Origin: Campylobacter jejuni subsp. jejuni 414
GTDB taxonomy: Bacteria; Campylobacterota; Campylobacteria; Campylobacterales; Campylobacteraceae
Reading direction: 5' to 3'
Length of the DNA: 61,062 bases
Assembly: GCA_000163995.1 (NCBI GenBank)
Contig: CM000855.1
Coordinates: 682,102 to 743,163, forward strand
The translations under genes and the position numbers were made by a program. Positions within the stretch are counted from its first letter, which is position 1, and every line of letters begins with the position of its first letter. Under the pieces are notes generated by a model that saw nothing but the letters and a program-made list of their open reading frames with translations, searched no databases and had not been told where the DNA came from. Shown piece by piece: positions 37,150 through 45,341 of the stretch.

Positions 37150-38064
37150 ATGAAAAAAATTCTTTTTATTTTGAGTTTTTTTTGTGTTTTGTCTTATGGT
37201 TATGAACTGAAATTAAATTCAAATATAACAGCTTTAAAATTTGATAAGCAAAACTTGTATATAGGTACTGATAAAGGTGAAATTTTACGATATAACATTA
37301 AAGATAAAAGTTTAAAAGAACTTTTATCTTTGCCAAAAATTAAAAATTATTACGACAATAATTTTGCCAAAATTTATAATGTTGATATTTTTAAAAACAC
37401 ACTTTTAATACTTAGTGAAGGTGATTTTGGTTCTAAAAATTTAAGTTTTTATAAAGATAATTTACAAATTAAAAAGCTTGAAGAAAATAGCATAACAAAA
37501 GCATTTTTTATCAATGAGGATACTTATCTTTTGATTTCTATTGGTTCTGAAATAGAATTGATTGATAAAAATTTAAAAAATATAAAAAGATTTAATTTTT
37601 CTCATTCTAGTCTTAATGATGCAGTCTTAAGTGAAGATAAGAACAAGCTAGTTGTAGGTTTTGAGAGCGGCGAAGTGGAGCTTTTTGATTTGAAAAATTG
37701 GAAAATGCTAAAAAATTATGATAAAATGCATAAAGATAATATTTATCAAGTAGATTTTAAAAATAATATTATTTTAAGTTGTGGAACGGATAGACGTATA
37801 GGAATTGTAAAAAACGAAGAGCAAAATTTTTTACAAAAAAACTTTTTGATATATGCTTGTGCTTTAAGTCCTGATGGAGAGCTAGCTGTTTATAGTGATA
37901 ATGAAGCTGGAATTAGCGAAGTTTTTAGCACAAGTGATTTTAAATCTATCAAAACTTTTAACAATGAAAATTTAATGAGTGAGTTTATTATTTTTTTAAA
38001 TAATAAAGATTTTATCATTTCGGGTTTTGGTGATAGTATAATGTTTAGGAGTACCGATGAATAA
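37150..38064 (+). CDS. napL: Nap accessory protein NapL (beta-propeller-like)
   Basis: A periplasmic accessory protein of epsilonproteobacterial nap operons. The 304-residue product has a signal peptide (MKKILFILSFFCVLSYG) and WD40/propeller-like repeats (GTDKGEILRYNIKDK, GFESGEVELFDLKNWK, SCGTDRRIGIV). The biochemical role is not settled in the family. It overlaps napD by 8 bases. Confidence 0.85.
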   Translation: MKKILFILSFFCVLSYGYELKLNSNITALKFDKQNLYIGTDKGEILRYNIKDKSLKELLSLPKIKNYYDNNFAKIYNVDIFKNTLLILSEGDFGSKNLSFYKDNLQIKKLEENSITKAFFINEDTYLLISIGSEIELIDKNLKNIKRFNFSHSSLNDAVLSEDKNKLVVGFESGEVELFDLKNWKMLKNYDKMHKDNIYQVDFKNNIILSCGTDRRIGIVKNEEQNFLQKNFLIYACALSPDGELAVYSDNEAGISEVFSTSDFKSIKTFNNENLMSEFIIFLNNKDFIISGFGDSIMFRSTDE

Positions 38065-38392
38065 TCTTTCTAGTGTCATTATTTTAGCAAAAGAAGAATA
38101 TGTAGATGATTTAAAAAAGGCTATTTCTGAAATTCCTTTTTGTTCTGTAGAGCTTTGTGAAAATGAAAAGATTATAGTTGTAATTGAAAGTGAAAATTTA
38201 GAAGATGAATTAAATTCTTATAAAATGCTTGAAAAACTACCAAATATTATCAGTATTAATATGGTTTTTTCTTATCAAGACTTAAATGATGATATGCAAA
38301 AAGCAATCAATAGTGGTGCGATACAAACGATAGAAAAAAATGAAAGTGCTGAGAATGTCCGTTATTTTGGTAGTATCTATAACCAGCTTTAA
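38057..38392 (+). CDS. napD: NapA Tat-leader chaperone NapD
   Basis: NapD is a small cytoplasmic protein that binds the twin-arginine leader of NapA and holds export until cofactor insertion. The 111-residue product has the ferredoxin-like NapD N-terminal fold (NNLSSVIILAKEEYVDDLKK, then a second half near KIIVVIESENLEDEL and MVFSYQDL). It is located at the end of the nap operon, overlapping napL. Confidence 0.85.
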   Translation: MNNLSSVIILAKEEYVDDLKKAISEIPFCSVELCENEKIIVVIESENLEDELNSYKMLEKLPNIISINMVFSYQDLNDDMQKAINSGAIQTIEKNESAENVRYFGSIYNQL

Positions 38393-38394
38393 TT

Positions 38395-38565
38395 ATGATT
38401 TTTTTAATTCCTTTATTGATCGTTATAGCCCTTATTTTCGGTATAGATTATTTATATTTTAGCAATGAAAACAAAGAAGTGCAAAAAAAGGAGCAAAAGC
38501 AGGATTTAAATTTAGATGAAAAAAAGCAGGAATATTTAAAAGAGCTTTTTAAACCAAAACAATAG
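38395..38565 (+). CDS. Small single-helix membrane protein after napD
   Basis: A 56-residue ORF begins two bases after the napD stop (ATG 38395, MIFLIPLLIVIALIFG) and ends at the TAG of 38563-38565. One N-terminal membrane helix is followed by a charged Lys/Gln/Glu tail (KEVQKKEQKQDLNLDEKKQ). Its tight position suggests it belongs to the nap transcript, perhaps as a membrane anchor or assembly factor. No domain recognised. Confidence 0.75.
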   Translation: MIFLIPLLIVIALIFGIDYLYFSNENKEVQKKEQKQDLNLDEKKQEYLKELFKPKQ

Positions 38566-38573
38566 GGGAAAAT

Positions 38574-39152
38574 TTGGATTATTTATTGTTTATTTTTACT
38601 TTTGCTTGTGTTTCATTGTTACCGGGTCTGTGTATGAATTTAGCTTTTTCGCTTGGCTTGAGCTCGGGATATAAAATTACCTTATGGATGATGTTTGGTG
38701 AGCTTTTTGGTTTAGGCTTGATAGTTGTGTGTTGTGCCTTTGGAGCCGGTTTTATCACCCAGTATGAGTTTTTATTCAAAGTTTTTAAAATTTGTGCCGC
38801 TTTGTATCTTTTGTATATAGCGTTTAATTTGTTTTTTGCTAAAACTAAAATTAGTGAAGAAAAAATTTCAAAAAAAGAAAAATTATCCTTGCTTTTACAG
38901 GGTTTTATAACTTCCGCTTCCAACCCTAAGGCTTGGATTTTTATACTTTCTATTGTCCCTTCTTTTTTGAAATTTAATACCAATTTATTTCTTTTAGTTT
39001 TTATTATTTTATTCATAGAATTTTGCTCTTTAAGTCTTTATGCTTTAGGAGGAAGTTTGTTTAAGACTTTTATGAATCAGCATGTAACTAAGCTTAATAA
39101 AATTAGTGCCTTGTGTGTGGCGATTTTAGGTATTAGTATGTTTTTTACTTAA
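38574..39152 (+). CDS. LysE/RhtB-family amino-acid exporter
   Basis: A 192-residue integral membrane protein with about six hydrophobic helices and the LysE-family N-terminal pattern (LLPGLCMNLAFSLGLSSGYK, normally PGPN...G...G). FITSASNPKAWIFILSIVPSFL is the conserved NPK-type motif in helix 4. Translation starts at a TTG (38574) with an AGGGGAAAA site; no ATG is near. The substrate is unknown, probably an amino acid or small metabolite. The gap from the previous stop is 8 bases. Confidence 0.85.
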   Translation: MDYLLFIFTFACVSLLPGLCMNLAFSLGLSSGYKITLWMMFGELFGLGLIVVCCAFGAGFITQYEFLFKVFKICAALYLLYIAFNLFFAKTKISEEKISKKEKLSLLLQGFITSASNPKAWIFILSIVPSFLKFNTNLFLLVFIILFIEFCSLSLYALGGSLFKTFMNQHVTKLNKISALCVAILGISMFFT

Positions 39153-39200
39153 AGATAAGATGTTTTTTGTTAAAATTGAAAAAATATTTTAGGACAATAG

Positions 39201-39446
39201 ATGAAAAATACCGTTACGGAAGCTTCTATTTATGAAGCACAAGGGCTTAAAGATGAGGCTTTAGAAATTTATAAAAATATCTTAAAAGAAGACCCGCATA
39301 ATCAAAATGCTATTGACGCAGTGCGACGATTGAGCGGTTTTCGGTCTAAGCATACAGATTTAAATACTCAAATGTTAGATTTTTTTATTCATATGAAAAG
39401 TGATGAAGAAATTAATGAATTTAAAAGGTGGTTGATAAAAATATGA
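39201..39446 (+). CDS. Small TPR-like protein
   Basis: An 81-residue product with one tetratricopeptide-like unit near the N-terminus (EASIYEAQGLKDEALEIYKNILKEDPHNQNAIDAVRRL), then a helical C-terminus. A site AGGACAAT precedes the ATG. Its last codons overlap the next gene (ATGA). TPR units usually mediate protein contacts; the partner may be one of the two acidic proteins encoded next. Confidence 0.8.
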   Translation: MKNTVTEASIYEAQGLKDEALEIYKNILKEDPHNQNAIDAVRRLSGFRSKHTDLNTQMLDFFIHMKSDEEINEFKRWLIKI

Positions 39447-39673
39447 ATTTAGAAGATTTGGCTAAAAAAACCATTAGCGAAGTTAGTTCTATCATGGAAG
39501 AACAAAGAAGGCAAAGTGAAATTTTAAAAGAACAAGAGCTAAGCATAAAAACTGAGATAAAAGATGAATTGCTACCTATGGAGTTTGTATGTGAAGAGCT
39601 TGATGCTACGCAAGAATTAGAAGATAAAATTTCTATGGCAAAATTTGAAGAAGAACAAAAAAATGCAAAATGA
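39443..39673 (+). CDS. Small acidic helical protein
   Basis: A 76-residue, highly charged, mostly helical product (MNLEDLAKKTISEVSSIMEE to FEEEQKNAK), possibly a coiled coil. The ATG at 39443 overlaps the previous stop; the GTG at 39428 is in frame but less well placed. No family recognised. It overlaps the next gene by 11 bases, so the three small genes are translationally coupled. Confidence 0.7.
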   Translation: MNLEDLAKKTISEVSSIMEEQRRQSEILKEQELSIKTEIKDELLPMEFVCEELDATQELEDKISMAKFEEEQKNAK

Positions 39674-39935
39674 TATTGAAATTTCTACTCAGGAAAATAA
39701 AGAATTTAAAAAAGAAGAGCCTTTTTTGCAAGATGAAATTTTAAATCCTAATGTTATAGCAGAAGTTCAAACACTCAATGAAGATATTTTTTTAAAACAT
39801 CTTAGAGAGAGAATTTTAGTTCTTTTTGAAGGTTTAAATAGTATAAAAAAAGATGAGCTTGAAAATAGGTTGAACTTGACTATAAATTTTTTAGAGTTTT
39901 TACTTGCAAATATCGAAGATAAGCTTAAGAAATAA
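39663..39935 (+). CDS. Small acidic protein upstream of cca
   Basis: A 90-residue product starting at ATG 39663 inside the end of the previous gene (MQNDIEISTQENKEFKKEEP). The C-terminal half is helical and leucine-rich (LRERILVLFEGLNSIKKDEL to FLEFLLANIEDKLKK). No family recognised. The end overlaps the presumed TTG start of cca by about 30 bases. Confidence 0.7.
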   Translation: MQNDIEISTQENKEFKKEEPFLQDEILNPNVIAEVQTLNEDIFLKHLRERILVLFEGLNSIKKDELENRLNLTINFLEFLLANIEDKLKK

Positions 39936-41022
39936 TCCTGATTTAAAGTTTATTGCTGATTTTTTAAAACCTTACACCAAACGAGCATATTTGGTTGGAG
40001 GTAGTGTTAGGGATTTGTTTTTAGGCTTAAAAGTTTGTGATTATGATATAGAACTTTACGATATAAAACCTAATGATTTTGAAAAGATCATGCAAAAATT
40101 AGGTGCACAGGGCTTTGGAAAAAGTTTTTTTGTGTATAAATTTAAAAACTATGATTTAGCCCTTGCTAGAACTGAAAATAAAACAAGCTACGGCCATAAA
40201 GGTTTTGAAGTTCAAATTTGCAATGATGAAAAACTTGGAGCCAAAAGACGTGATTTTACCATAAATTCTATGATGATTAATCTTTTTAATGATGAGTTTT
40301 TGGATTTTTATGGAGGATTAAAAGATTTAAAAGCAGGTTTTTTAAGATATATTGATAAACAAAGTTTTCAAGAGGACAGTTTAAGAGTATTAAGAGCAGT
40401 AGTATTTGCTTCAAGATTTGACTTTAAGATAACTAGTGAAAGCTTAAACTTGATGCAAAGTATGAGTATAAAAGATCTTAGTAAGGATAGAATCAATGCA
40501 GAGCTTTATAAATTTTTTAAAAGTCCTAGGCTTGATGTGGGTTATAGATATTTGCAAGAACTTGGTTTAGAAAAAGAGATTTTTGGCTTTGAGAGTGTTT
40601 TTAGGAGTCTGGAATTTCAAGCTTTTCTCAAACAAAGTAGAGAATTTGTAAAAAATGATGCTTTATTTTTGTATTTGTATTTGAATTTTTTTAATTTAGA
40701 AAAGGATATATTTTTCAAAAAAACTAAGCTTAAAAAAGAATATCTAAAACAAGCAAAACAAGTTTTTTACTTTAATCATATAAGTGATTTTGAGTTAGCA
40801 AAAATTGCTTTTGAAATGCCTTTAAAGGAATGGCTTGGACTTTGGGATGAAAAGCGTATCGAGCAAGCTAAAAGATTAAGACTTTATGAAAATAGGTTTG
40901 AAAGTAAAATTTTAGCAAAAGATTTTATAAATGCTGGATTTTGTGGTAAAATTCTTGGTTTAAAGCTTCAAAAAGCAAGAGAGAATGAACTAAAAGAATA
41001 TATAAAAGGTTTAGCTAAATGA
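39904..41022 (+). CDS. cca: CCA-adding / poly(A) polymerase-type nucleotidyltransferase
   Basis: Adds or repairs the 3' CCA of tRNAs. The 372-residue product has the class II polymerase-beta head: RAYLVGGSVRDLFLG (about 32-46), CDYDIELYDI (catalytic Asp pair) and KRRDFTINSMMINL, followed by FQEDSLRVLRAVVFASRFDF. A TTG at 39904 gives the conserved-looking N-terminus MQISKISLRNNPDLKF; no better ATG is present. The stop overlaps purU (ATGA). Confidence 0.88.
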   Translation: MQISKISLRNNPDLKFIADFLKPYTKRAYLVGGSVRDLFLGLKVCDYDIELYDIKPNDFEKIMQKLGAQGFGKSFFVYKFKNYDLALARTENKTSYGHKGFEVQICNDEKLGAKRRDFTINSMMINLFNDEFLDFYGGLKDLKAGFLRYIDKQSFQEDSLRVLRAVVFASRFDFKITSESLNLMQSMSIKDLSKDRINAELYKFFKSPRLDVGYRYLQELGLEKEIFGFESVFRSLEFQAFLKQSREFVKNDALFLYLYLNFFNLEKDIFFKKTKLKKEYLKQAKQVFYFNHISDFELAKIAFEMPLKEWLGLWDEKRIEQAKRLRLYENRFESKILAKDFINAGFCGKILGLKLQKARENELKEYIKGLAK

Positions 41023-41843
41023 TTTCTGTGTTAAAAATTTGCACCAAAGATCAAAAAGGTTTGATTTATAGAATTTCTGATGTTATTTTTAAATATCATA
41101 TCAATATAGTAAAAAATGATGAATTTGTAGGTGAAGAAATGTTTTTTTTTCGTGCTCTTTTAGAAGGTGAATTTGATAAAGAAGTATTTATTGGAACTCT
41201 TGAAGCCATGCTTGGACAAGAAGCCTTGATTGAGCTTTACGAGAAAAGAAAAAAAGATATTATCGTTTTTGTTACTAAAGAAAGTCATTGTTTGGGAGAT
41301 TTGCTAATAAAGCATTATAGCAACGAACTTGAAGCAAATATCAAAGCTGTGGTTTCAAATCATAACTCTTTAAAAGATTTAGTTGAAAAATTTGAAATTC
41401 CTTATCATTTTATCACTACTGAAAATTTAGATCGTAAAGAACAAGAAAATCAGATTTTAAAATGCCTTCAATACTATAAATTTGACTATTTAGTTTTGGC
41501 AAAATATATGCGAATTTTATCTCCTGATTTTGTTAAACATTTTGAAGGTAAGATTATAAATATTCATCATTCTTTCTTACCCGCATTTATAGGGGCAAAT
41601 CCTTATAAGCAAGCTTTTGAAAGAGGGGTTAAAATAATTGGAGCTACAGCACATTTTGTAAATAATAATCTTGATGAAGGGCCTATTATAACTCAAGCTG
41701 TTTTACCTGTAAATCATGAATTTACTTGGCAAGATATGCAACAAGCAGGTAGAAATATAGAAAAAGATGTTCTTTCAAAAGCGCTTGATTTAGCTTTTGA
41801 AGATAGAATTTTTATATATAATAACAAAACTATAATATTTTAA
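41019..41843 (+). CDS. purU: Formyltetrahydrofolate deformylase PurU
   Basis: Hydrolyses 10-formyl-THF to formate and THF, balancing one-carbon pools. The 274-residue product has an N-terminal ACT domain (ISVLKICTKDQKGLIYRISD) and a C-terminal formyltransferase fold with the NIHHSFLPAFIGANPYKQA motif and GATAHFVNNNLDEGPII (His and Asp catalytic). It overlaps the preceding cca and converges with the aminotransferase gene, sharing 4 bases. Confidence 0.95.
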   Translation: MISVLKICTKDQKGLIYRISDVIFKYHINIVKNDEFVGEEMFFFRALLEGEFDKEVFIGTLEAMLGQEALIELYEKRKKDIIVFVTKESHCLGDLLIKHYSNELEANIKAVVSNHNSLKDLVEKFEIPYHFITTENLDRKEQENQILKCLQYYKFDYLVLAKYMRILSPDFVKHFEGKIINIHHSFLPAFIGANPYKQAFERGVKIIGATAHFVNNNLDEGPIITQAVLPVNHEFTWQDMQQAGRNIEKDVLSKALDLAFEDRIFIYNNKTIIF

Positions 41844-43108
41844 TGCGACAATTTTGCTATGGTTTTATTTAAGGCATTAAAAAAATAATCAATATCTTCT
41901 TTTTCATGCGTATAATGCAGGCTTATTCTTAGCCAACCTGGCTTTGTTTTGAGTTTTTGGTTGTCTTTTAATCCTAGCAAATCGTGTCCATAAGGCCCGG
42001 CACAAGCACATCCTGCACGTGTTTCTATATGGTATTTTTTGCTAAGTTCATAAGCGATGTCAAAAGGAGAAATCCCCTTGATATTAAAAGCAAAAATAGG
42101 CAATCGGATTTTTAAATTCTTTGCATATAAAATTAAATTAGGTATTGTTTTTAGTTTTTCAAAAAAATAATCTTTTAGAATTTCTTCTTTTTTTTCTATA
42201 TATTTAACTCCTATAGAATCTTTGACTTTAAAGGCCAAGCTAGCGCGAATAAGTTGTAAAATTCCAGGCGTTCCTCCTTCTTCCAAGGTTTCTTCATTGC
42301 AAAGATAATATTGTGAAGTGCGAGAAACATAGCCTACAGTTCCACCTGCAGCAAAACTAGGTTTGTTTCCGCAAAGTTCTTTTTTGATAATCAGAAGTCC
42401 AGATCCACCAATGCCGCCGATTAATTTATGAGAGCTTATAAATAACGCATCATAGTATTGGCAAGGTATGTTTTTATAAGGGATGAAACTAGACGCATCA
42501 AAAGCAACTATCCCTTTAAATTTACGTATCATTTTAGAAATGCGTTTATAATCACTTAATATACCAGTAACATTTGAAGCTAAAGAAAAGCTAGCGATTA
42601 TTTTCCTTTTTTTGTTTTTTTGTAAGGTTTTTTCTAAAAAATCAAAATCAATCTCTCCATTTTTATCCAAAGGAATTCTAACGCATTCACACAAGCCTTC
42701 TCGAAACGAAAGTTCGTTAGAATGATGTTCATAAGGTCCTACGATAACCAAAGGCAAAGTGTTTTTATCAATTTGCTCAAAATATCTTTCTTTTATAAGA
42801 GGAGGAATGTAAACTCCAAGCAACTCTTGGAATTTCTTGATAGCACTACTTGATCCCGTGCCACAAGCTATAAGAGCAAAATTTTCATCCAATAATAAAC
42901 TTTTTTTTATATCTTTTCTTGCTTGTTCATAAATTTGTTGAGTTTTGAAAGAATTTAAAGAGCTATCAGAATGTGTGTTTGCATAGGTTGGAAGAATTTT
43001 TGTAATTTCTTTTTCTACACATTTTAGAGCTAAGGCACTTGCTGTAAAGTCAAAATGTAAAATACCTTTTTTTAAGATTAATTCTTTTTTTAAATCCGAA
43101 ATTTGCAA
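41840..43108 (-). CDS. Class-V aminotransferase / cysteine desulfurase-like protein
   Basis: A PLP enzyme of the aminotransferase class V family, 422 residues from the TTG at 43108. That TTG has AAAGGA six bases upstream; a TTG two codons earlier lies against the AGGA and is less likely. Features are an N-terminal FDFTASALALKCVE, GTGSSSAIKKFQELLG, EHHSNELSFREG (His stacks on PLP), SSHKLIGGIGGSG (PLP Lys) and a C-terminal TRAGCACAGPYGHD, the SufS/NifS-like Cys region. The exact substrate is unknown. Neighbours give no iron-sulfur assembly context. Confidence 0.85.
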   Translation of the reverse strand: MQISDLKKELILKKGILHFDFTASALALKCVEKEITKILPTYANTHSDSSLNSFKTQQIYEQARKDIKKSLLLDENFALIACGTGSSSAIKKFQELLGVYIPPLIKERYFEQIDKNTLPLVIVGPYEHHSNELSFREGLCECVRIPLDKNGEIDFDFLEKTLQKNKKRKIIASFSLASNVTGILSDYKRISKMIRKFKGIVAFDASSFIPYKNIPCQYYDALFISSHKLIGGIGGSGLLIIKKELCGNKPSFAAGGTVGYVSRTSQYYLCNEETLEEGGTPGILQLIRASLAFKVKDSIGVKYIEKKEEILKDYFFEKLKTIPNLILYAKNLKIRLPIFAFNIKGISPFDIAYELSKKYHIETRAGCACAGPYGHDLLGLKDNQKLKTKPGWLRISLHYTHEKEDIDYFFNALNKTIAKLSH

Positions 43109-43171
43109 ATACAATCCTTTGAAAATTTGCTAAAATTATACTATAAAAAATGCTTTATAAAAAGGAAAAAT

Positions 43172-44029
43172 ATAAAATTTAACAACTTTGTAAATTCACA
43201 TAAGACTTTATCTTTAAATAGGCTTTTTGATTTTTATAGTGTGTTTGAAGGTTTTAAAAATTTAAACATTTTAAATTTTGAAGAAGATATATTTGTAAAT
43301 ATAGAGCGAATTTTGCTTGATGATTATTTTGAAATTAAAAGTTATTTTGCCTTAGATGAAACAAGTTCTTATGCTCTTACTTTGCTAGCTAAAAACAATC
43401 GTAAGCGTTTTTCTATCAATAGAAAAATTCAGCATTTTAAAGCTTTATCTACACTTAAATATCTTTTGGAAACAGGTATTATAAAGCTTGAGTATAGCAA
43501 GGAAGCTAAAAAAATAAAAGATAAAAGACAAAAAATTAAAAAAGAATTAAGATCTTATGTGATCCAAGATAAGATTATGTTTAGCAACCATTTTACTCGT
43601 TTCTTTTTTTATTTTCTAAAGCCCAATGAAAAGCTTATTTTGCAAAATCGTTATGAAGAAGTTTTAGAATATATTAAAGAAAAATTTGAACTTTATCAAA
43701 GTTTTTGTTTTGAGCAACTTTCTAGGGAGTTACTTGAGAAAAAATTCAATATCAATGGAGTGCAAAGTTATTGGGATAAGAATTTAGAGTTAGATCTTTA
43801 CTATCAAGATGAAAATTTGTGTTTTATCGGAGAAGTTAAATTTAAAAATAAAAAAATTTGTAAAAATATTTTAAATCTTTTAAAATTAAAAGCAAAGTCT
43901 TTAAATTTGATACCAAATTATTACATTATAATCTCAAAAAGTGGTTTTAGTAAAGAATTTGATAAAATATGCGAACAGAAATTGCTTTTGCTTGATTTGA
44001 ATGATTTTAAGATTTTGTTAGAGGAATGA
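43172..44029 (+). CDS. DUF234-like putative nuclease-fold protein, start codon uncertain
   Basis: The C-terminal part (FEQLSRELLEKKF, NLELDLYYQ, CFIGEVKFKNKK) resembles the DUF234 domain found at the end of archaeal-type DEXX ATPases, which carries a PD-(D/E)XK-like pattern (D, then ExK). The ATPase domain itself is absent. The frame is open from a TTG at 43103. The best ribosome site (AAAAAGGAAAA) is followed by ATA at 43172, where an ATG would be expected; starts at TTG 43127 or GTG 43241 are poorer. About 285 residues from 43172. It lies 3 bases upstream of flgS. Confidence 0.65.
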   Translation: MKFNNFVNSHKTLSLNRLFDFYSVFEGFKNLNILNFEEDIFVNIERILLDDYFEIKSYFALDETSSYALTLLAKNNRKRFSINRKIQHFKALSTLKYLLETGIIKLEYSKEAKKIKDKRQKIKKELRSYVIQDKIMFSNHFTRFFFYFLKPNEKLILQNRYEEVLEYIKEKFELYQSFCFEQLSRELLEKKFNINGVQSYWDKNLELDLYYQDENLCFIGEVKFKNKKICKNILNLLKLKAKSLNLIPNYYIIISKSGFSKEFDKICEQKLLLLDLNDFKILLEE

Positions 44030-44032
44030 TAA

Positions 44033-45052
44033 ATGAATGAAAGTATTTTAAAAAGTTTAGATTCAAATGAAAAAGAAACCTTGCAAAAAGGCTTGGAAAG
44101 TCTTATAGAGCAAACTTATGTGATAGAAAATGAATATAAAACTTTAAATGAAAATTATAATTCTTTACGCGCAATGGTTGATGAGATTATAGAGGTATTG
44201 CCTAGTGCACTTTGGATTTTAGACAAAGAAAAAAACATTGTTTTACAAAATCAAGAAGCTTTGAAAAATCCAAAGTTGCTTAGTATTATCAGTCTTGAAA
44301 AAATGCGTGATGAGCTTGAATTTGAAGGTAGGTTTTATGCGGTAAAAATCATAGCACATAATGAAAAAACCATAGTTTCAGCTACGGATATTAGCGACGA
44401 AAAACGCAATGAAAGGCTTGCAAGTATGGGTAGCGTAGCGGCTCATTTAGCGCATGAAATAAGAAATCCTATCGGTTCTATATCCTTACTTGCTTCAACC
44501 CTTTTTTCTCGTAGTGAACTTAAAAATAAGCATATAGTTCTTGAAATTCAAAAAGCCATTGCTAGGGTAGAACGCATCGTAAATTCAACTTTGCTTTTTA
44601 CTAAAGGTGTGCACATTAATGCTTTAAGTTTCAATCTTTTGGAATTAAAAGAAGAATGTGAAAGTGCGATTAACTCTTATAATTTTACTTCTCAAATAGA
44701 CTTTGAAATATCTTTTTTAGATAAGCAAATTTGTGCCGATAAAGCCCTTCTTGGTTTGGTTTTACAAAATTTAATTTACAATGCTATTGATGCGATAGAA
44801 GAAAGTGAATGCGAAAAGCCTATGATTAAAATCTTAGCAAGTTGTGACAATGAAAAAATATGCATTAGGGTGTATGATAATGGTTATGAAATAAAAGATG
44901 AGAAATTGGTTTTTGAAGCTTTTAAAACGACAAAACTTAAAGGCAATGGCCTTGGTTTGTCGCTTTCTAAAGAAATTATCAACGCTCATAAGGGAGAATT
45001 AAGCTTTGAAAGTAATCCTAAGAATTTTTATTTTACCTTGCCTTTAGTGTGA
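44033..45052 (+). CDS. flgS: Flagellar sensor histidine kinase FlgS
   Basis: Cytoplasmic histidine kinase of the FlgSR system that activates sigma-54 flagellar genes (rod and hook class) after export-apparatus assembly. The 339-residue product has an N-terminal coiled coil (ESLIEQTYVIENEYKTL), a small PAS-like part (about 55-125), a phosphoacceptor helix VAAHLAHEIRNPIGSIS (His about 141), the N-box NLIYNAIDAIE and G-boxes (RVYDNGYEI, GNGLGLSLSKEI). No membrane segments, consistent with FlgS. The partner flgR is elsewhere. Confidence 0.93.
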   Translation: MNESILKSLDSNEKETLQKGLESLIEQTYVIENEYKTLNENYNSLRAMVDEIIEVLPSALWILDKEKNIVLQNQEALKNPKLLSIISLEKMRDELEFEGRFYAVKIIAHNEKTIVSATDISDEKRNERLASMGSVAAHLAHEIRNPIGSISLLASTLFSRSELKNKHIVLEIQKAIARVERIVNSTLLFTKGVHINALSFNLLELKEECESAINSYNFTSQIDFEISFLDKQICADKALLGLVLQNLIYNAIDAIEESECEKPMIKILASCDNEKICIRVYDNGYEIKDEKLVFEAFKTTKLKGNGLGLSLSKEIINAHKGELSFESNPKNFYFTLPLV

Positions 45053-45136
45053 TAAATATTTTTTATACTAGAAATTTTTATCTATGATTTTTAAGTAATG
45101 TGAAAAATAGTTTAGTTTTTGTTCTATTTCAAGCAT

Positions 45137-45262
45137 AGGTTGTATTGGTTTGATAAAGAATTTAGTCAAGCAAAAGCCAATGTTTGCAAGGCAAGTAGTG
45201 AAAGTATAAATTCTTATATTAATTCTAAAGGGATAGACTTAACAATCTTTAGGGTAAACTAG
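45137..45262 (+). pseudogene. Decayed coding fragment in the flgS-murF gap
   Basis: In the 289-base gap 45053-45341 one frame stays open for 41 codons (RLYWFDKEFSQAKANVCKAS ... SKGIDLTIFRVN, then TAG) and continues as DLEVTV before another stop. Codon use looks protein-like, but there is no start or ribosome site. It is probably the remnant of a small gene. The rest of the gap is AT-rich without a clear terminator. Confidence 0.4.
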
Positions 45263-45341
45263 GATTTAGAAGTGACTGTGTGAAATCAAATTAAATATTT
45301 AGATGATATTTTATAAATACTTAATATAAGATTAAAAAGCA

